Source of the DNA: CAJXMH01 sp040220135
GTDB lineage: Bacteria; Bacteroidota; Bacteroidia; Flavobacteriales_E; Vicingaceae
Assembly (NCBI GenBank): GCA_040220135.1
Contig: JAVJTT010000032.1
Coordinates: 1-64,000 of the forward strand
Length of the DNA: 64,000 nucleotides
Reading direction: 5' to 3'
Shown here: positions 52,531-61,797 of the stretch, piece by piece
Numbering within the stretch: the stretch's first letter is position 1
Layout of the letters: the number at the start of each line of letters is the position of its first letter
Made by a program: the position numbers and the translations under genes
Notes under the pieces: model-generated
Told to the model about the DNA's origin: nothing
The model's database searches: none
Seen by the model: only the letters and a program-made list of their open reading frames with translations

Positions 52531-53472
52531 ATGAAACATATTTTATTCTCTCTTGCATTTTTTAGCTTGCTACTAAACGCTTGTCTTTCCCCAAATACTA
52601 TTTCTCCCCAAAGTCAGCAATTTAAGAACCAAAGCTCAGAAGAATTTAATGCCTATTGGTATCAAGGAAAAGCGGAATTAAATAGCTATGATTTAACTCA
52701 GTCTCGCTATGGAGAAAAGCGAAAAGGAGATGCAGTATTGGTTTTTGTGAGTGAAGATTTTTTAATCGACCCTCAGGTAAAGAAAGATTATCCTACTGAA
52801 CAGCCCAGCAGCTCAGTGTTAAAGTTAAATTTTATCAGAAAGTTTGTGACCGGCATTTACGACTATAGCCTGATGAGTTCTGTTTTTACGCCCATTCATC
52901 AAGAAAAGGTTTACGGTCCAATTAAAACTACTTCTTCTTCACAAGAATGGTGTGGACAATCATGGCTTCAGTTAAATCAACGCTCTGGCGGCTATGAAGT
53001 AGCCGGTTATTCTTATTTCCAATCGGAAGGAGATATTCGGAGAGTACTAAAGAACCACCACCTTGAAGACGGTTTATGGAACCAAATTCGCATTCAACCA
53101 GACCTCATTCCGGAAGGAGAAGTGGAAATGATTCCCGCTTCGCAATTCCTTAGGTTACGACACCACGAAATAAAGGCATACACTGCCACCCTTAGCAAAT
53201 CAAACTACAAAGACAGCCTCATTAGTGGTCACAAACTACAATCCCTGAGTGTAGACTATCCTAGTCTTGATCGACAGCTTGAGATCATTTACGAGAAAGA
53301 ATTTCCACACCGTATAAAAGCCTGGCGAGAAAGCTACCAAGTTGGCCTTGGCGAAAAGGCAAAGTTGATGCAAACTACCGCCACACTAAAGGCGAACATT
53401 ATGAGTGACTATTGGAACAAAAACAGTTTAAGTGATAGTAGCTTGCGAAAAAGGCTTCGTCTTAAGCCGTAA
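52531..53472 (+). CDS. Lipoprotein of unknown function
   Basis: A 313-residue lipoprotein (signal MKHILFSLAFFSLLLNAC, lipobox LNAC, Cys18). The mature part begins with NQSSEEFNAYWYQGKAELNSYDL and contains DAVLVFVSEDFLIDPQVKK, VFTPIHQEKVYGPIKTTSSS, EWCGQSWLQLN and EIIYEKEFPHRIKAWRESY. Relatives in Bacteroidota are sometimes labelled septum formation inhibitor Maf, but the sequence shows nothing of the Maf nucleotide pyrophosphatase. The function is unknown. It is probably transcribed alone. Confidence 0.8.
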   Translation: MKHILFSLAFFSLLLNACLSPNTISPQSQQFKNQSSEEFNAYWYQGKAELNSYDLTQSRYGEKRKGDAVLVFVSEDFLIDPQVKKDYPTEQPSSSVLKLNFIRKFVTGIYDYSLMSSVFTPIHQEKVYGPIKTTSSSQEWCGQSWLQLNQRSGGYEVAGYSYFQSEGDIRRVLKNHHLEDGLWNQIRIQPDLIPEGEVEMIPASQFLRLRHHEIKAYTATLSKSNYKDSLISGHKLQSLSVDYPSLDRQLEIIYEKEFPHRIKAWRESYQVGLGEKAKLMQTTATLKANIMSDYWNKNSLSDSSLRKRLRLKP

Positions 53473-53491
53473 GCCACAAATTCATTGATTT

Positions 53492-53521
53492 TTGTTTCCG
53501 TTTTAACTTTTCATACCTTTA
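53492..53521 (+). promoter_or_regulatory. Possible promoter of the histidine kinase gene
   Basis: TTG (53492-53494), a 19-base spacer, TACCTTTA (53514-53521), one mismatch to TAnnTTTG. The leader would be about 120 bases; I see no further structure in it. Confidence 0.4.
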
Positions 53522-53647
53522 GAAAGAATTCTTCCAATCACAGGTATAAAAGTCATAACCTTTTTACTTTTTTCCCGTTTACAGAATCAAGCTGAAATGG
53601 AAGAACAATATTTCTCAGCTTACTAGCAGAATTTATGAGAAGTGAGT

Positions 53648-55162
53648 ATGAATAAAAAAAGGAAAGTCAATAAGACGTTTTCAGTACTTATAGGATGTAG
53701 CATTACAGCTATAACTTTTTTTGCACTTAACTATTTTGGCCAAGAATATTTAGCAGACACTGCGAAAGAGGTTGAAGATAAGGCAATAATTGAATTAGAA
53801 GAGACTTGTGCTCGTGTAGATCAAGCCCTCAATCAAAATATTTTTTTATCAAAAAGTTTGGTTGCTTTTATTCAATATGACACCAGCTTCACTTCCTCAG
53901 AATTCCAACATTTCTCAGCTGAATTATATAACATAGCAAATAAGGAAATTCAAGCGGTTCAGCTAGTTAAAGACAGCATCATTTCCTATAATTATCCCGA
54001 AGAAGGTAATGAGGTTACCATCGGAAAAAACATCTTGCAAATATTTGATGACAGAAGTATAGTTCGAAAGTCCATGAAGGAAAGAACCTCTATGCTAATT
54101 GGACCTCGAAAGCTTTTGCAAGGCTCGATGGGTTTAGTTTACAGAGAGCCGATTATAATTAAAGATAAAAATAATGCAGAGCAACTTTGGGGCTTTGCTG
54201 CCATTGTGATCAATCTCGATCAGTTGGTAGACAATAGTCTGATGAAGCCGGACAGCAAGATTAGCATATACTCTGATAACCCTAGCATGTTTAATCAGGG
54301 CTTCTTTATTGGCGATAGTAGTGTTTTATCCCAGCCGCATGTGAAGGCTCAAATTAACTTACCACAAAAAAAATGGTGGTTTTACCTCAACATTGAGGAA
54401 GAAATGAGAGCAGTTAAATTGCAAAAAAACATGGTCTTCTGGTCTACTTTGATCCTTGCTCTTATCCTTGGCATATTAAGCGCGAAAGAAACTAATGATG
54501 TTCGAAAAGTCATCTTACTAAATGAGCTTTTAGCAGAAAAGAACCAAAAGATTAGCAAGCAGCTCAATGAAAAAGTTTTACTGATCAAAGAAATACATCA
54601 CCGTATTAAAAATCACTTTCAACTCATTAGCAGCTTAAACCAACTCATGCTCAAAAAAGCCAGCAGTAAAGAAACGCAAGAAGTCATTGAAACCGTGAAC
54701 CAACGAATCAATACTCTTTCAAAAGCTTACGATCAATTTGACTCAGTTCAAAATGCTAAAAACTTCATGCCCGATTACATTTCTACTTTAGCAAAAAGCC
54801 TGCTTTTAAATGGCAATGCCAAGGTTAACAATGAACTTCAAATAGACGATATAGAACTAACCACAAAAAGAACCGTTACGGTTGGAGTGTTGCTGAATGA
54901 GTTGATCATCAACTCTCTTAAGCACAGCTTCAGTGACAAAGAAGACCCTTGTATTTCAATCAAAATGATAGAGTCAGAAAAGGAATACATCTTAAGTTAT
55001 GCTGACAATGGGGGTAAATTGCCCGAAAATTATTTAGATTTAGAAACCACTTCTACCGGAGTGCAGTTAATTAAGCTTTTCACTGAACAGCTAAATGGCC
55101 AAGTAATTCAATTTAAAAAAGAAGAATGGGACGGCATTCAAATCCGCTTTCCTAAACTTTAG
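53648..55162 (+). CDS. CHASE-domain sensor histidine kinase (HisKA_2 type)
   Basis: Encodes 504 residues from ATG 53648 (GTG two codons earlier is also possible). A membrane segment (about 12-30) is followed by a periplasmic CHASE-like sensor (IQAVQLVKDSIISYNYPEEG, GNEVTIGKNIL), a second segment (about 255-275), a short coiled coil, then a HisKA_2 phosphoacceptor EIHHRIKNHFQLISSLNQL and a HATPase (NELIINSLKHSF, YADNGGKLPEN, GVQLIKLFTEQLNGQV). The CHASE domain senses small extracellular ligands. No response regulator is adjacent, so this is an orphan kinase. It overlaps the convergent mutase gene by four bases. Confidence 0.9.
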   Translation: MNKKRKVNKTFSVLIGCSITAITFFALNYFGQEYLADTAKEVEDKAIIELEETCARVDQALNQNIFLSKSLVAFIQYDTSFTSSEFQHFSAELYNIANKEIQAVQLVKDSIISYNYPEEGNEVTIGKNILQIFDDRSIVRKSMKERTSMLIGPRKLLQGSMGLVYREPIIIKDKNNAEQLWGFAAIVINLDQLVDNSLMKPDSKISIYSDNPSMFNQGFFIGDSSVLSQPHVKAQINLPQKKWWFYLNIEEEMRAVKLQKNMVFWSTLILALILGILSAKETNDVRKVILLNELLAEKNQKISKQLNEKVLLIKEIHHRIKNHFQLISSLNQLMLKKASSKETQEVIETVNQRINTLSKAYDQFDSVQNAKNFMPDYISTLAKSLLLNGNAKVNNELQIDDIELTTKRTVTVGVLLNELIINSLKHSFSDKEDPCISIKMIESEKEYILSYADNGGKLPENYLDLETTSTGVQLIKLFTEQLNGQVIQFKKEEWDGIQIRFPKL

Positions 55163-57288
55163 TCTTCCATCATCAACTTCAAGATTTCTTGAGCCGCCTT
55201 TGGAATTTTAGTTCCCGGGCCGAATATTCCCGCTACGCCACTTTTCCACAAGAAATCATAATCTTGCTCCGGAATAACTCCTCCTACAATTACCAAAATA
55301 TCTTCCCTACCATACTTTTCTAGTTCTTGCATTACCTGTGGCACAAGTGTTTTATGACCTGCCGCTAGAGAAGATACTCCAATAAGGTGCACATCATTCT
55401 CAATGGCTTGCTTCACAGCTTCTGCCGGAGTTTGAAAAAGTGGACCAATGTCTACATCAAAACCAATGTCGGCAAAAGAGGTGGCAATGACCTTGGCTCC
55501 TCGATCGTGACCATCCTGTCCCATTTTTGCCACCATAATTCTAGGCCTTCTGCCTTCATGTTCGGCAAACTTATCTGCCAATTGGCGTGCTTTTGTAAAG
55601 TCTATATCTTCCATGGCTTCTTGTGAATAAACGCCTGAAACAGATTTGATCTGTGCTTGATAGCGACCAAAAACTTTCTCCATTGCATCTGAAATCTCAC
55701 CCAGGGTAGCTCTTTCTCGAGCTGCTTCAATCGCTAGGGCTAGTAGATTATCATTTCCCTCTGCTCCTTTTGTTATGGCTGCTAATGCCGCTTGTACTTT
55801 TTCTTCGCTCCTTTCTTTTCTAATTTTTTCAATACTGGCAATTTGTCCTTTACGCACTTTCTCATTGTCAATGTCCAGTAAGTCGATGGGATCTTTCTCA
55901 TCAGTTTGATAACGGTTCACGCCCACAATAATATCCTTGCCAGAATCTATTCGAGCTTGTTTACGAGCCGCCGCTTCTTCAATTCTCAATTTGGGCAAGC
56001 CTTTTTCAATGGCTTTGGCCATGCCACCCATTTCTTCTACCTCTTGAATGAGCTCCCATGCTTTGTTCGCAATTTCATGGGTGAGGGTTTCCAGGTAGTA
56101 AGAGCCGGCCCAAGGATCAACCACTTTGGTTAAGTCGGTTTCTTCTTGCAAATACAACTGAGTATTTCTAGCAATGCGTGCCGAAAAATCAGTAGGGAGT
56201 GCAATGGCTTCATCCAAGGCATTGGTATGCAAAGATTGGGTTCCACCAAAAGCAGCCGCCATTGCTTCGATGCAAGTACGCGCAACATTGTTAAAAGGGT
56301 CTTGTTCGGTTAGGCTATAGCCCGAAGTTTGGCAATGTGTTCGCAAGGCCATCGACTTTGGATTCTTTGGATTAAACTGCTTCACGATTTTTGCCCAAAG
56401 CATTCTTCCGGCACGCATTTTGGCAATTTCCATAAAATGATTCATGCCAATCGCCCAGAAAAATGAGAGTCGAGGCGCAAAGGAATCAATATCTAAACCA
56501 GCATCCATTCCGGTTCGGATATATTGTAAACCATCCGCTAAGGTATAGGCAAGTTCTATATCGGCAGTGGCTCCGGCTTCATGCATGTGGTAACCGGAAA
56601 TGCTAATGGAATTAAACCGAGGCATTTTTTCAGAAGTAAACTGAAAAATATCAGCAATTAAACGCATGGAAGGTAGAGGCGGATATATGTAGGTGTTACG
56701 CACCATAAACTCCTTCAAAATATCGTTTTGAATGGTACCACTTAGTTGTTCCGGTTTTACTCCTTGCTCCTCTGCGGCTACAATGTAAAAAGCCATGATG
56801 GGAATTACCGCTCCGTTCATGGTCATGGAAACCGACATCTTATCCAAGGGAATTTGGTCGAAAAGCACTTTCATATCTTCCACCGAATCAATCGCTACGC
56901 CAGCTTTCCCAACATCTCCTTGCACCCTAGGGTGATCTGAATCATAACCTCGATGCGTAGCCAGATCAAAGGCAACTGAAAGCCCTTTTTGCCCGGCCTT
57001 TAAATTTCTTCGGTAAAACGCATTCGACTCTTCTGCGGTTGAAAAACCGGCATACTGCCGAATCGTCCAAGGACGCATGACATACATGGTAGAATACGGA
57101 CCTCTTAAATAAGGGGCCAATCCCGCACTATAATTGACATGCTCTAAGTGTTTAACATCTATTGAATGGTATGCTTTTTTCAATTCAATCTGCTCGGCGG
57201 TTTGCCAATGGTGCGGAATGTGCTCAACCTCTTCAGGCAATTCTGCCGTTTTAACTTGCTCGCTTAATGTCTGAAACTTCGGTCTCAT
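55159..57288 (-). CDS. Methylmalonyl-CoA mutase, large (B12-binding) subunit
   Basis: A 709-residue subunit with the catalytic TIM barrel (APYLRGPYSTMYVMRPWTIRQYAGF, GISVAFD-type SVAFDLATHRGYDSD, MRTHCQTSGYSL-type ALRTHCQTSGYSLTEQDP) and a C-terminal cobalamin domain with GQDGHDRGAKV (Asp592, His594, Gly597 of DxHxxG). It interconverts methylmalonyl-CoA and succinyl-CoA, the last step from propionyl-CoA. It follows the small-subunit gene with ATGA overlap. No meaB-type chaperone is in the window. Confidence 0.96.
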   Translation of the reverse strand: MRPKFQTLSEQVKTAELPEEVEHIPHHWQTAEQIELKKAYHSIDVKHLEHVNYSAGLAPYLRGPYSTMYVMRPWTIRQYAGFSTAEESNAFYRRNLKAGQKGLSVAFDLATHRGYDSDHPRVQGDVGKAGVAIDSVEDMKVLFDQIPLDKMSVSMTMNGAVIPIMAFYIVAAEEQGVKPEQLSGTIQNDILKEFMVRNTYIYPPLPSMRLIADIFQFTSEKMPRFNSISISGYHMHEAGATADIELAYTLADGLQYIRTGMDAGLDIDSFAPRLSFFWAIGMNHFMEIAKMRAGRMLWAKIVKQFNPKNPKSMALRTHCQTSGYSLTEQDPFNNVARTCIEAMAAAFGGTQSLHTNALDEAIALPTDFSARIARNTQLYLQEETDLTKVVDPWAGSYYLETLTHEIANKAWELIQEVEEMGGMAKAIEKGLPKLRIEEAAARKQARIDSGKDIIVGVNRYQTDEKDPIDLLDIDNEKVRKGQIASIEKIRKERSEEKVQAALAAITKGAEGNDNLLALAIEAARERATLGEISDAMEKVFGRYQAQIKSVSGVYSQEAMEDIDFTKARQLADKFAEHEGRRPRIMVAKMGQDGHDRGAKVIATSFADIGFDVDIGPLFQTPAEAVKQAIENDVHLIGVSSLAAGHKTLVPQVMQELEKYGREDILVIVGGVIPEQDYDFLWKSGVAGIFGPGTKIPKAAQEILKLMMED

Positions 57289-58607
57289 TTTGTCTCTATT
57301 TCTTTCGCTAAAATTCTTTGCTGCAATCCTTCTTTAGTATTGGTCGACTTGGTTTCCAAAACTTCGCCTTCAGCATTCAAATATTGGTTTACTCCCAAAA
57401 ATACCTTTCCCTCTTCGTAGGCCTTTCGTCTGTCTTGGTTACTTTTGTTTAGGTCCTTTTTCAAACGACCATTTTTAAACAAGGCTAACAAACCTCCTGC
57501 TGATTCATATTCCAAAAACAAGTCCCAAGCTGCTTCGGCAAGCTGAGCACTTAAACTTTCAATGTAATAAGAGCCGGCTGCCATGTCTTTCACTTGTGCA
57601 AAGTAGGCTTCTTCTTTAAGAATAAGTTGTACGTTCTTGGCCATTCTAATGCCTAAATTAGAAGGCTCTTGCGCCAATTGATCGAAGGTTGGAGTACTGA
57701 CTTTATCACTATTCCCAAGAACTGCTGCCATGCTCATAGTGGTTGCCCGCAACAAATTGGTATAAGGATCTTGGTGTGACAAGTAATACTCACTGCCCTC
57801 ACCCCAAGTATTGGCTTCCTCTTCTACACCGTAGGCTAAAAATAATTTTTGGATCAAATAGCGCATGGCTCTTCCTTTGGCAATTTCAGGAAAGAAACTA
57901 GGACTGTAGGTCATTTTAAATTCCAGGCCTCTGGCAATGGCTCCGGCAGTATATCCGGCTTCGGTCAATCGGTCAAAATATTCTACAGCGTGCTGCAGAC
58001 TCAATGCCATTTCTTGCACAATGGTAGCGCCCGCCATTTTGTAAATACCGCCATCTACCAATAAAAAACGATCAGGCTCTAATTGATTCAAACGCTCTTG
58101 AAACAGTTTGGCCATGTGCTCATTCGTCTGGTCTAGTTGAATGCCACTTTTAATTGTATGGCCAATGGGATCTACATAAAATTGTTTGAGCAAATGATGA
58201 GTGGGTAAATAACTAAGTTTAGCTTTTACAGAAGGCTTGCCCTTGTACTTTTTCCCCAATACGTCTAAAATACTCTCCAAACTATCCACTTCAGTTAAGA
58301 TCACTTGATCCACACCAAACTCCAGCGCATTTTGCACTTTTTGCTTCACTTTTTCTTGTTGAATCGAGAAGCACTGCAAAAGCTGCCAAGAAGCATTTTT
58401 CTTCTGGCTATTTTGTAAGTCATTGAGAATCTTGCTCTTTTCTAAGTCTGATGCCCGATAATAAGGCTGGTGTTTAATACCACTTTCATCTTGCCACACT
58501 AGTGTTTCTTCAAAACCTTTGCCTTTCAGATCAGCCATCACCTTTTCTCGCCAACTTTCGTCTGAAATAGTTTCGAAGTCTGAAAACAAACTCTTTTTTT
58601 CGCTCAT
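57285..58607 (-). CDS. Methylmalonyl-CoA mutase, small subunit
   Basis: A 440-residue partner of the mutase. It keeps the barrel fold (YRASDLEKSKILNDLQ, KMTYSPSFFPEIAKGRAMRYL, SHQDPYTNLLRATTMSMAAVLG, NVQLILKEEAYFAQVKDMAAGSYYIESL) but has no cobalamin-binding domain and is shorter than many small subunits (about 610-640), which retain a degenerate B12 domain; here that domain seems to be absent. It forms the heterodimer with the next gene and is translationally coupled to it. The 106 bases between this start and the relA/spoT start hold both promoters. Confidence 0.92.
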   Translation of the reverse strand: MSEKKSLFSDFETISDESWREKVMADLKGKGFEETLVWQDESGIKHQPYYRASDLEKSKILNDLQNSQKKNASWQLLQCFSIQQEKVKQKVQNALEFGVDQVILTEVDSLESILDVLGKKYKGKPSVKAKLSYLPTHHLLKQFYVDPIGHTIKSGIQLDQTNEHMAKLFQERLNQLEPDRFLLVDGGIYKMAGATIVQEMALSLQHAVEYFDRLTEAGYTAGAIARGLEFKMTYSPSFFPEIAKGRAMRYLIQKLFLAYGVEEEANTWGEGSEYYLSHQDPYTNLLRATTMSMAAVLGNSDKVSTPTFDQLAQEPSNLGIRMAKNVQLILKEEAYFAQVKDMAAGSYYIESLSAQLAEAAWDLFLEYESAGGLLALFKNGRLKKDLNKSNQDRRKAYEEGKVFLGVNQYLNAEGEVLETKSTNTKEGLQQRILAKEIETK

Positions 58608-58700
58608 AAAGTTCTAAGATATGTTCTACGAAAGTACAATTATCTTCTTAAAAGTAGCCGAATACAGACGATTCTATGAGCAAAAGAAAAGCGCTTTCCT

Positions 58701-58708
58701 TAACTTTG
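58701..58708 (+). promoter_or_regulatory. -7 box abutting the relA/spoT start
   Basis: TAACTTTG ends five bases before ATG 58714. No TTG is seen 17-23 bases upstream. It could drive a leaderless mRNA. Confidence 0.4.
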
Positions 58709-58713
58709 AATGC

Positions 58714-60927
58714 ATGAGTAGAAAGACGGTAAGTTACAGTCAAGAAGAGGCGGAAAAACGCGAGATTAAGCGCCGCTACCGAGCTTTGTTAAGGGTGAGC
58801 AAAAATGTTCGCACGAGGAAAGACAAAGCGAAAGTGAGAAAAGCCTTTGAAATTGCAGTTGAAGCCCATAAAGACATGCGCCGAAAGTCCGGCGAACCTT
58901 ACATTTATCATCCCATTGAAGTAGCCAGGATTGTGGCGGAGGAAATTGGTTTGGGCACCACTTCAATTATTTGTGCGCTTTTGCACGATACGGTGGAAGA
59001 TACTGACATGACCCTCGATGACATTGCACGCCTTTTTGGAGAAAAAGAGCGGATCATTATCGACGGCTTAACCAAGATCTCGGGTGTGGTAGATTATACT
59101 GTATCCATGCAGGCCGAAAACTTTAGAAAGATTCTGCTCACCTTATCGGATGATGTTCGTGTAATTCTAATCAAGCTGGCCGACCGTTTGCACAATATGC
59201 GAACCCTTGATGCCATGCGCCGCGATAAGCAACTAAAAATTGCCTCAGAAACCCTTTATCTATTTTCTCCCCTAGCCCACAGGTTAGGGCTTTACGCCAT
59301 TAAAACTGAACTTGAAGATTTAGCTTTAAAGTATCAAGAACCGGAAATCTACGAGGAGATCACCACTAAACTAAAGAAGACCAAGGCAGTACGCACCAGA
59401 TTTGTGAACCGCTTTAGTGTTCCCATAAAACAAGAGCTGGATAAACAAAGCTTTAAATACGAGCTAAAGGGCAGAACCAAATCAGTCTACTCCATTTACA
59501 ATAAAATGAAGAAGAAAAATGTGCTTTTTGAGGAAGTATATGACGTCTTCGCCATTCGAATTATAATTGACAGCATTGGAGAAAAGGAGAAAGCCGATTG
59601 CTGGAGCACTTACTCCATTGTAACGGACTTTTACCAACCCAATCCAGATCGTTTGCGTGACTGGATATCTACCCCCAAGGCCAATGGCTATGAATCATTA
59701 CATACTACGGTGATGAGTCCCGGAGGCAAGTGGGTAGAAGTGCAAATACGCAGTCGCCGCATGGATGAAGTTGCTGAAAAGGGCTATGCAGCGCATTGGA
59801 AATACAAAGAAGGTGGAGATACAGAAAACAGTTTTGACAATTGGATCAATAAGATCAGAGAACTTTTAGAGAATCCTGAGAAAGATGCCATTGAGTTTAT
59901 CGACGACTTTAAGCTCAACCTATTTGCCGAAGAAATTTTCATTTTCACCCCTAAGGGAGAAATTCGAAATCTACCCAAAGGTGCTTCAGCTTTAGACTTT
60001 GCTTTTGAAATTCACTCCGAGGTTGGGGCTCATTGCATGGGAGCCAAAGTAAACCACAAATTGGTTCCCTTGAGCACAGAGTTAAAGAGTGGTGATCAAG
60101 TGGAGATCATTACTTCTAAAAAGCAAAAACCAACGGAAAGCTGGCTGGATTATGTGATTACGGGAAAGGCAAAATCAAAGATCAAATCGGCTCTGCGGGA
60201 AGATAAAAAACGCCTTTCGGCGGAAGGGAAACCAAAGTTCGAAAAGTGGCTTAAAAAGCAAGACATTCGAATTACAGAAGACAACCTCAAGGAGCTAATG
60301 AAGCTCTATCGTGTTTCCAATGAAAATGAATTGTATTACCGCTTTGAGATTGATAGACTCAATTTGAAACGCATTGCTCATTTGGTAGTGGAAAAGGGAA
60401 ACATTGTTGGAAAAGAATCTCCTTACAAACAAGCTAGTGAATTTGAGAAAAAGCTAAACCAAAAAGGGAAAACCGAAGAAATGTTGGTGATCGGAGAAGA
60501 AATGGACCACTTCGATTATAAGATCGCACCTTGTTGCAACCCCATACCCGGCGATGAAGTTTTTGGCTTTATTACCATTAGTGAAGGCATTAAAATTCAC
60601 AAAACCAATTGCCCCAATGCCGTGCAATTAATGTCGAACTACGCTTACCGCATTGTAAAAGCCCGTTGGACAAGTCAGCAAAAAATTGCCTTTTTAGCCG
60701 GTATAAAAGTAACCGGAATCGATGATTTGGGCTTGGTTAACAAGATTACCCAACTTATCTCCATGCAGCTAAACGTAAACATGCGTTCCATCAGCTTCGA
60801 CTCAAACGACGGTATTTTTGAGGGAACCATTATGTTGTACGTTCACGACACCAGACACCTCACGAATTTGATTCGAGAAATCAAAGAAATTGAAGGTGTA
60901 ATTAATGTATCACGAATCGATGGCTAA
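58714..60927 (+). CDS. Bifunctional (p)ppGpp synthetase/hydrolase (RelA/SpoT)
   Basis: From ATG 58714 (MSRKTVSYS) it has 737 residues; a start at 58621 adds 31 poorly fitting residues. Order: HD hydrolase (YIYHPIEVARIVAEEIG, LLHDTVEDTDMT), synthetase (LKGRTKSVYSIYNKM, YDVFAIRIII, GYAAHWKYKEG), TGS (EIFIFTPKGEIRNLPKGASA), a zinc-finger-like region (APCCNPIPGDEVFGF) and a C-terminal ACT domain. Both catalytic motifs are intact. It controls the stringent response through (p)ppGpp. Confidence 0.95.
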   Translation: MSRKTVSYSQEEAEKREIKRRYRALLRVSKNVRTRKDKAKVRKAFEIAVEAHKDMRRKSGEPYIYHPIEVARIVAEEIGLGTTSIICALLHDTVEDTDMTLDDIARLFGEKERIIIDGLTKISGVVDYTVSMQAENFRKILLTLSDDVRVILIKLADRLHNMRTLDAMRRDKQLKIASETLYLFSPLAHRLGLYAIKTELEDLALKYQEPEIYEEITTKLKKTKAVRTRFVNRFSVPIKQELDKQSFKYELKGRTKSVYSIYNKMKKKNVLFEEVYDVFAIRIIIDSIGEKEKADCWSTYSIVTDFYQPNPDRLRDWISTPKANGYESLHTTVMSPGGKWVEVQIRSRRMDEVAEKGYAAHWKYKEGGDTENSFDNWINKIRELLENPEKDAIEFIDDFKLNLFAEEIFIFTPKGEIRNLPKGASALDFAFEIHSEVGAHCMGAKVNHKLVPLSTELKSGDQVEIITSKKQKPTESWLDYVITGKAKSKIKSALREDKKRLSAEGKPKFEKWLKKQDIRITEDNLKELMKLYRVSNENELYYRFEIDRLNLKRIAHLVVEKGNIVGKESPYKQASEFEKKLNQKGKTEEMLVIGEEMDHFDYKIAPCCNPIPGDEVFGFITISEGIKIHKTNCPNAVQLMSNYAYRIVKARWTSQQKIAFLAGIKVTGIDDLGLVNKITQLISMQLNVNMRSISFDSNDGIFEGTIMLYVHDTRHLTNLIREIKEIEGVINVSRIDG

Positions 60928-60954
60928 AGTCCTGCTTACTTTCTGAATTAAGTT

Positions 60955-60962
60955 TATTTTTG
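60955..60962 (+). promoter_or_regulatory. -7 box upstream of fur
   Basis: TATTTTTG, 14 bases before the fur ATG. No TTG at the -33 spacing, so confidence is limited. Confidence 0.4.
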
Positions 60963-60976
60963 CCTTTTAAGAACCT

Positions 60977-61453
60977 ATGTCTTCTAGCCAAGAAACAATC
61001 GATAAAGTAAATTCAATTTTCTCGGCCTACCTTGAGAAAAACGGTCATCGAAAAACCCCTGAGCGCTTTGCCATCTTAAACCAGATCTACGAGCAAGAAG
61101 GGCATTTCGATATCGAACGACTGTACCTATCCATGAAGGAAAAAAACTACCGGGTAAGTCGTGCTACACTTTACAACACCATTGACTTATTACTGGCCTG
61201 CAATTTGGTTCGAAAACACCAATTTGGAAACAACATTGCCCAATACGAGCGCTCTTATGAGTACAAGCAACACGACCATTTGGTGTGCACCAATTGTAAC
61301 AAGGTGATTGAATTTTGCGATCCGCGAATCCAACAGATCAAATCGACAGTTGGTGAATTGCTCGATTTTCAAATTCTACATCATTCACTTAATTTGTACG
61401 GAATTTGTAATTCTTGCATAGGTAAACAAGAAGCTAAAACAGTAAAGAAATGA
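60977..61453 (+). CDS. Fur family transcriptional regulator
   Basis: A 158-residue Fur-like metalloregulator. A winged helix (KTPERFAILNQIYEQEGHFD, RVSRATLYNTIDLLL) is followed by a dimerisation domain with HDHLVCTNCNKVIEF and the C-terminal CNSCIG, giving two CxxC pairs for structural zinc. Whether it is an iron, zinc or peroxide sensor cannot be told from sequence. It is the first gene of a run with the STAS gene (ATGA overlap), purA and an OstA-like gene. Confidence 0.92.
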   Translation: MSSSQETIDKVNSIFSAYLEKNGHRKTPERFAILNQIYEQEGHFDIERLYLSMKEKNYRVSRATLYNTIDLLLACNLVRKHQFGNNIAQYERSYEYKQHDHLVCTNCNKVIEFCDPRIQQIKSTVGELLDFQILHHSLNLYGICNSCIGKQEAKTVKK

Positions 61454-61797
61454 GTTTTGAATATCGCATAGAAGAAAAAGAAGGAGTCTATATCGTTTAC
61501 TTTAATGGCCGCATATTAGACCGCAGTGAAGCGGAGAACCTAATGGACGAAATGGAAGAACTTATGAGCTCAGGGAAGCATGACTTTGTCATTAACCTCA
61601 GCGGCATTGATTACATGAACAGCGCCGGCCTAGGTGTCTTGATCAGCTTGTTGAATCAAAGTCGAGACGAGTATGGCACACTGGTGCTTTGCTCGGTGCC
61701 GGAGAAAATAAACCAGCTCATAATAACAAGTAAATTACAAAACATATTCAAGCTTGCTGAAACGCAAGAAGAAGCACTGAAAACCTTTGAAAAATAG
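61450..61797 (+). CDS. STAS domain anti-sigma factor antagonist-like protein
   Basis: A 115-residue STAS protein (YRIEEKEGVYIVYFNGRI, FVINLSGIDYMNSAGLGVLI, LCSVPEKINQLIITSKLQNIF). The phosphorylatable serine of SpoIIAA-type proteins is present in MNSAGLGV. STAS antagonists bind an anti-sigma kinase when unphosphorylated; no such kinase gene lies nearby, and the SiaB-like kinase 28 kb away is only a speculative partner. The gene abuts purA exactly (TAG then ATG). Confidence 0.92.
   Translation: MSFEYRIEEKEGVYIVYFNGRILDRSEAENLMDEMEELMSSGKHDFVINLSGIDYMNSAGLGVLISLLNQSRDEYGTLVLCSVPEKINQLIITSKLQNIFKLAETQEEALKTFEK

Noticed and set aside
52531..53472. Maf septum inhibitor annotation sometimes given to such lipoproteins
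   Set aside because: No Maf nucleotide-binding motif is present, and the protein is an exported lipoprotein.
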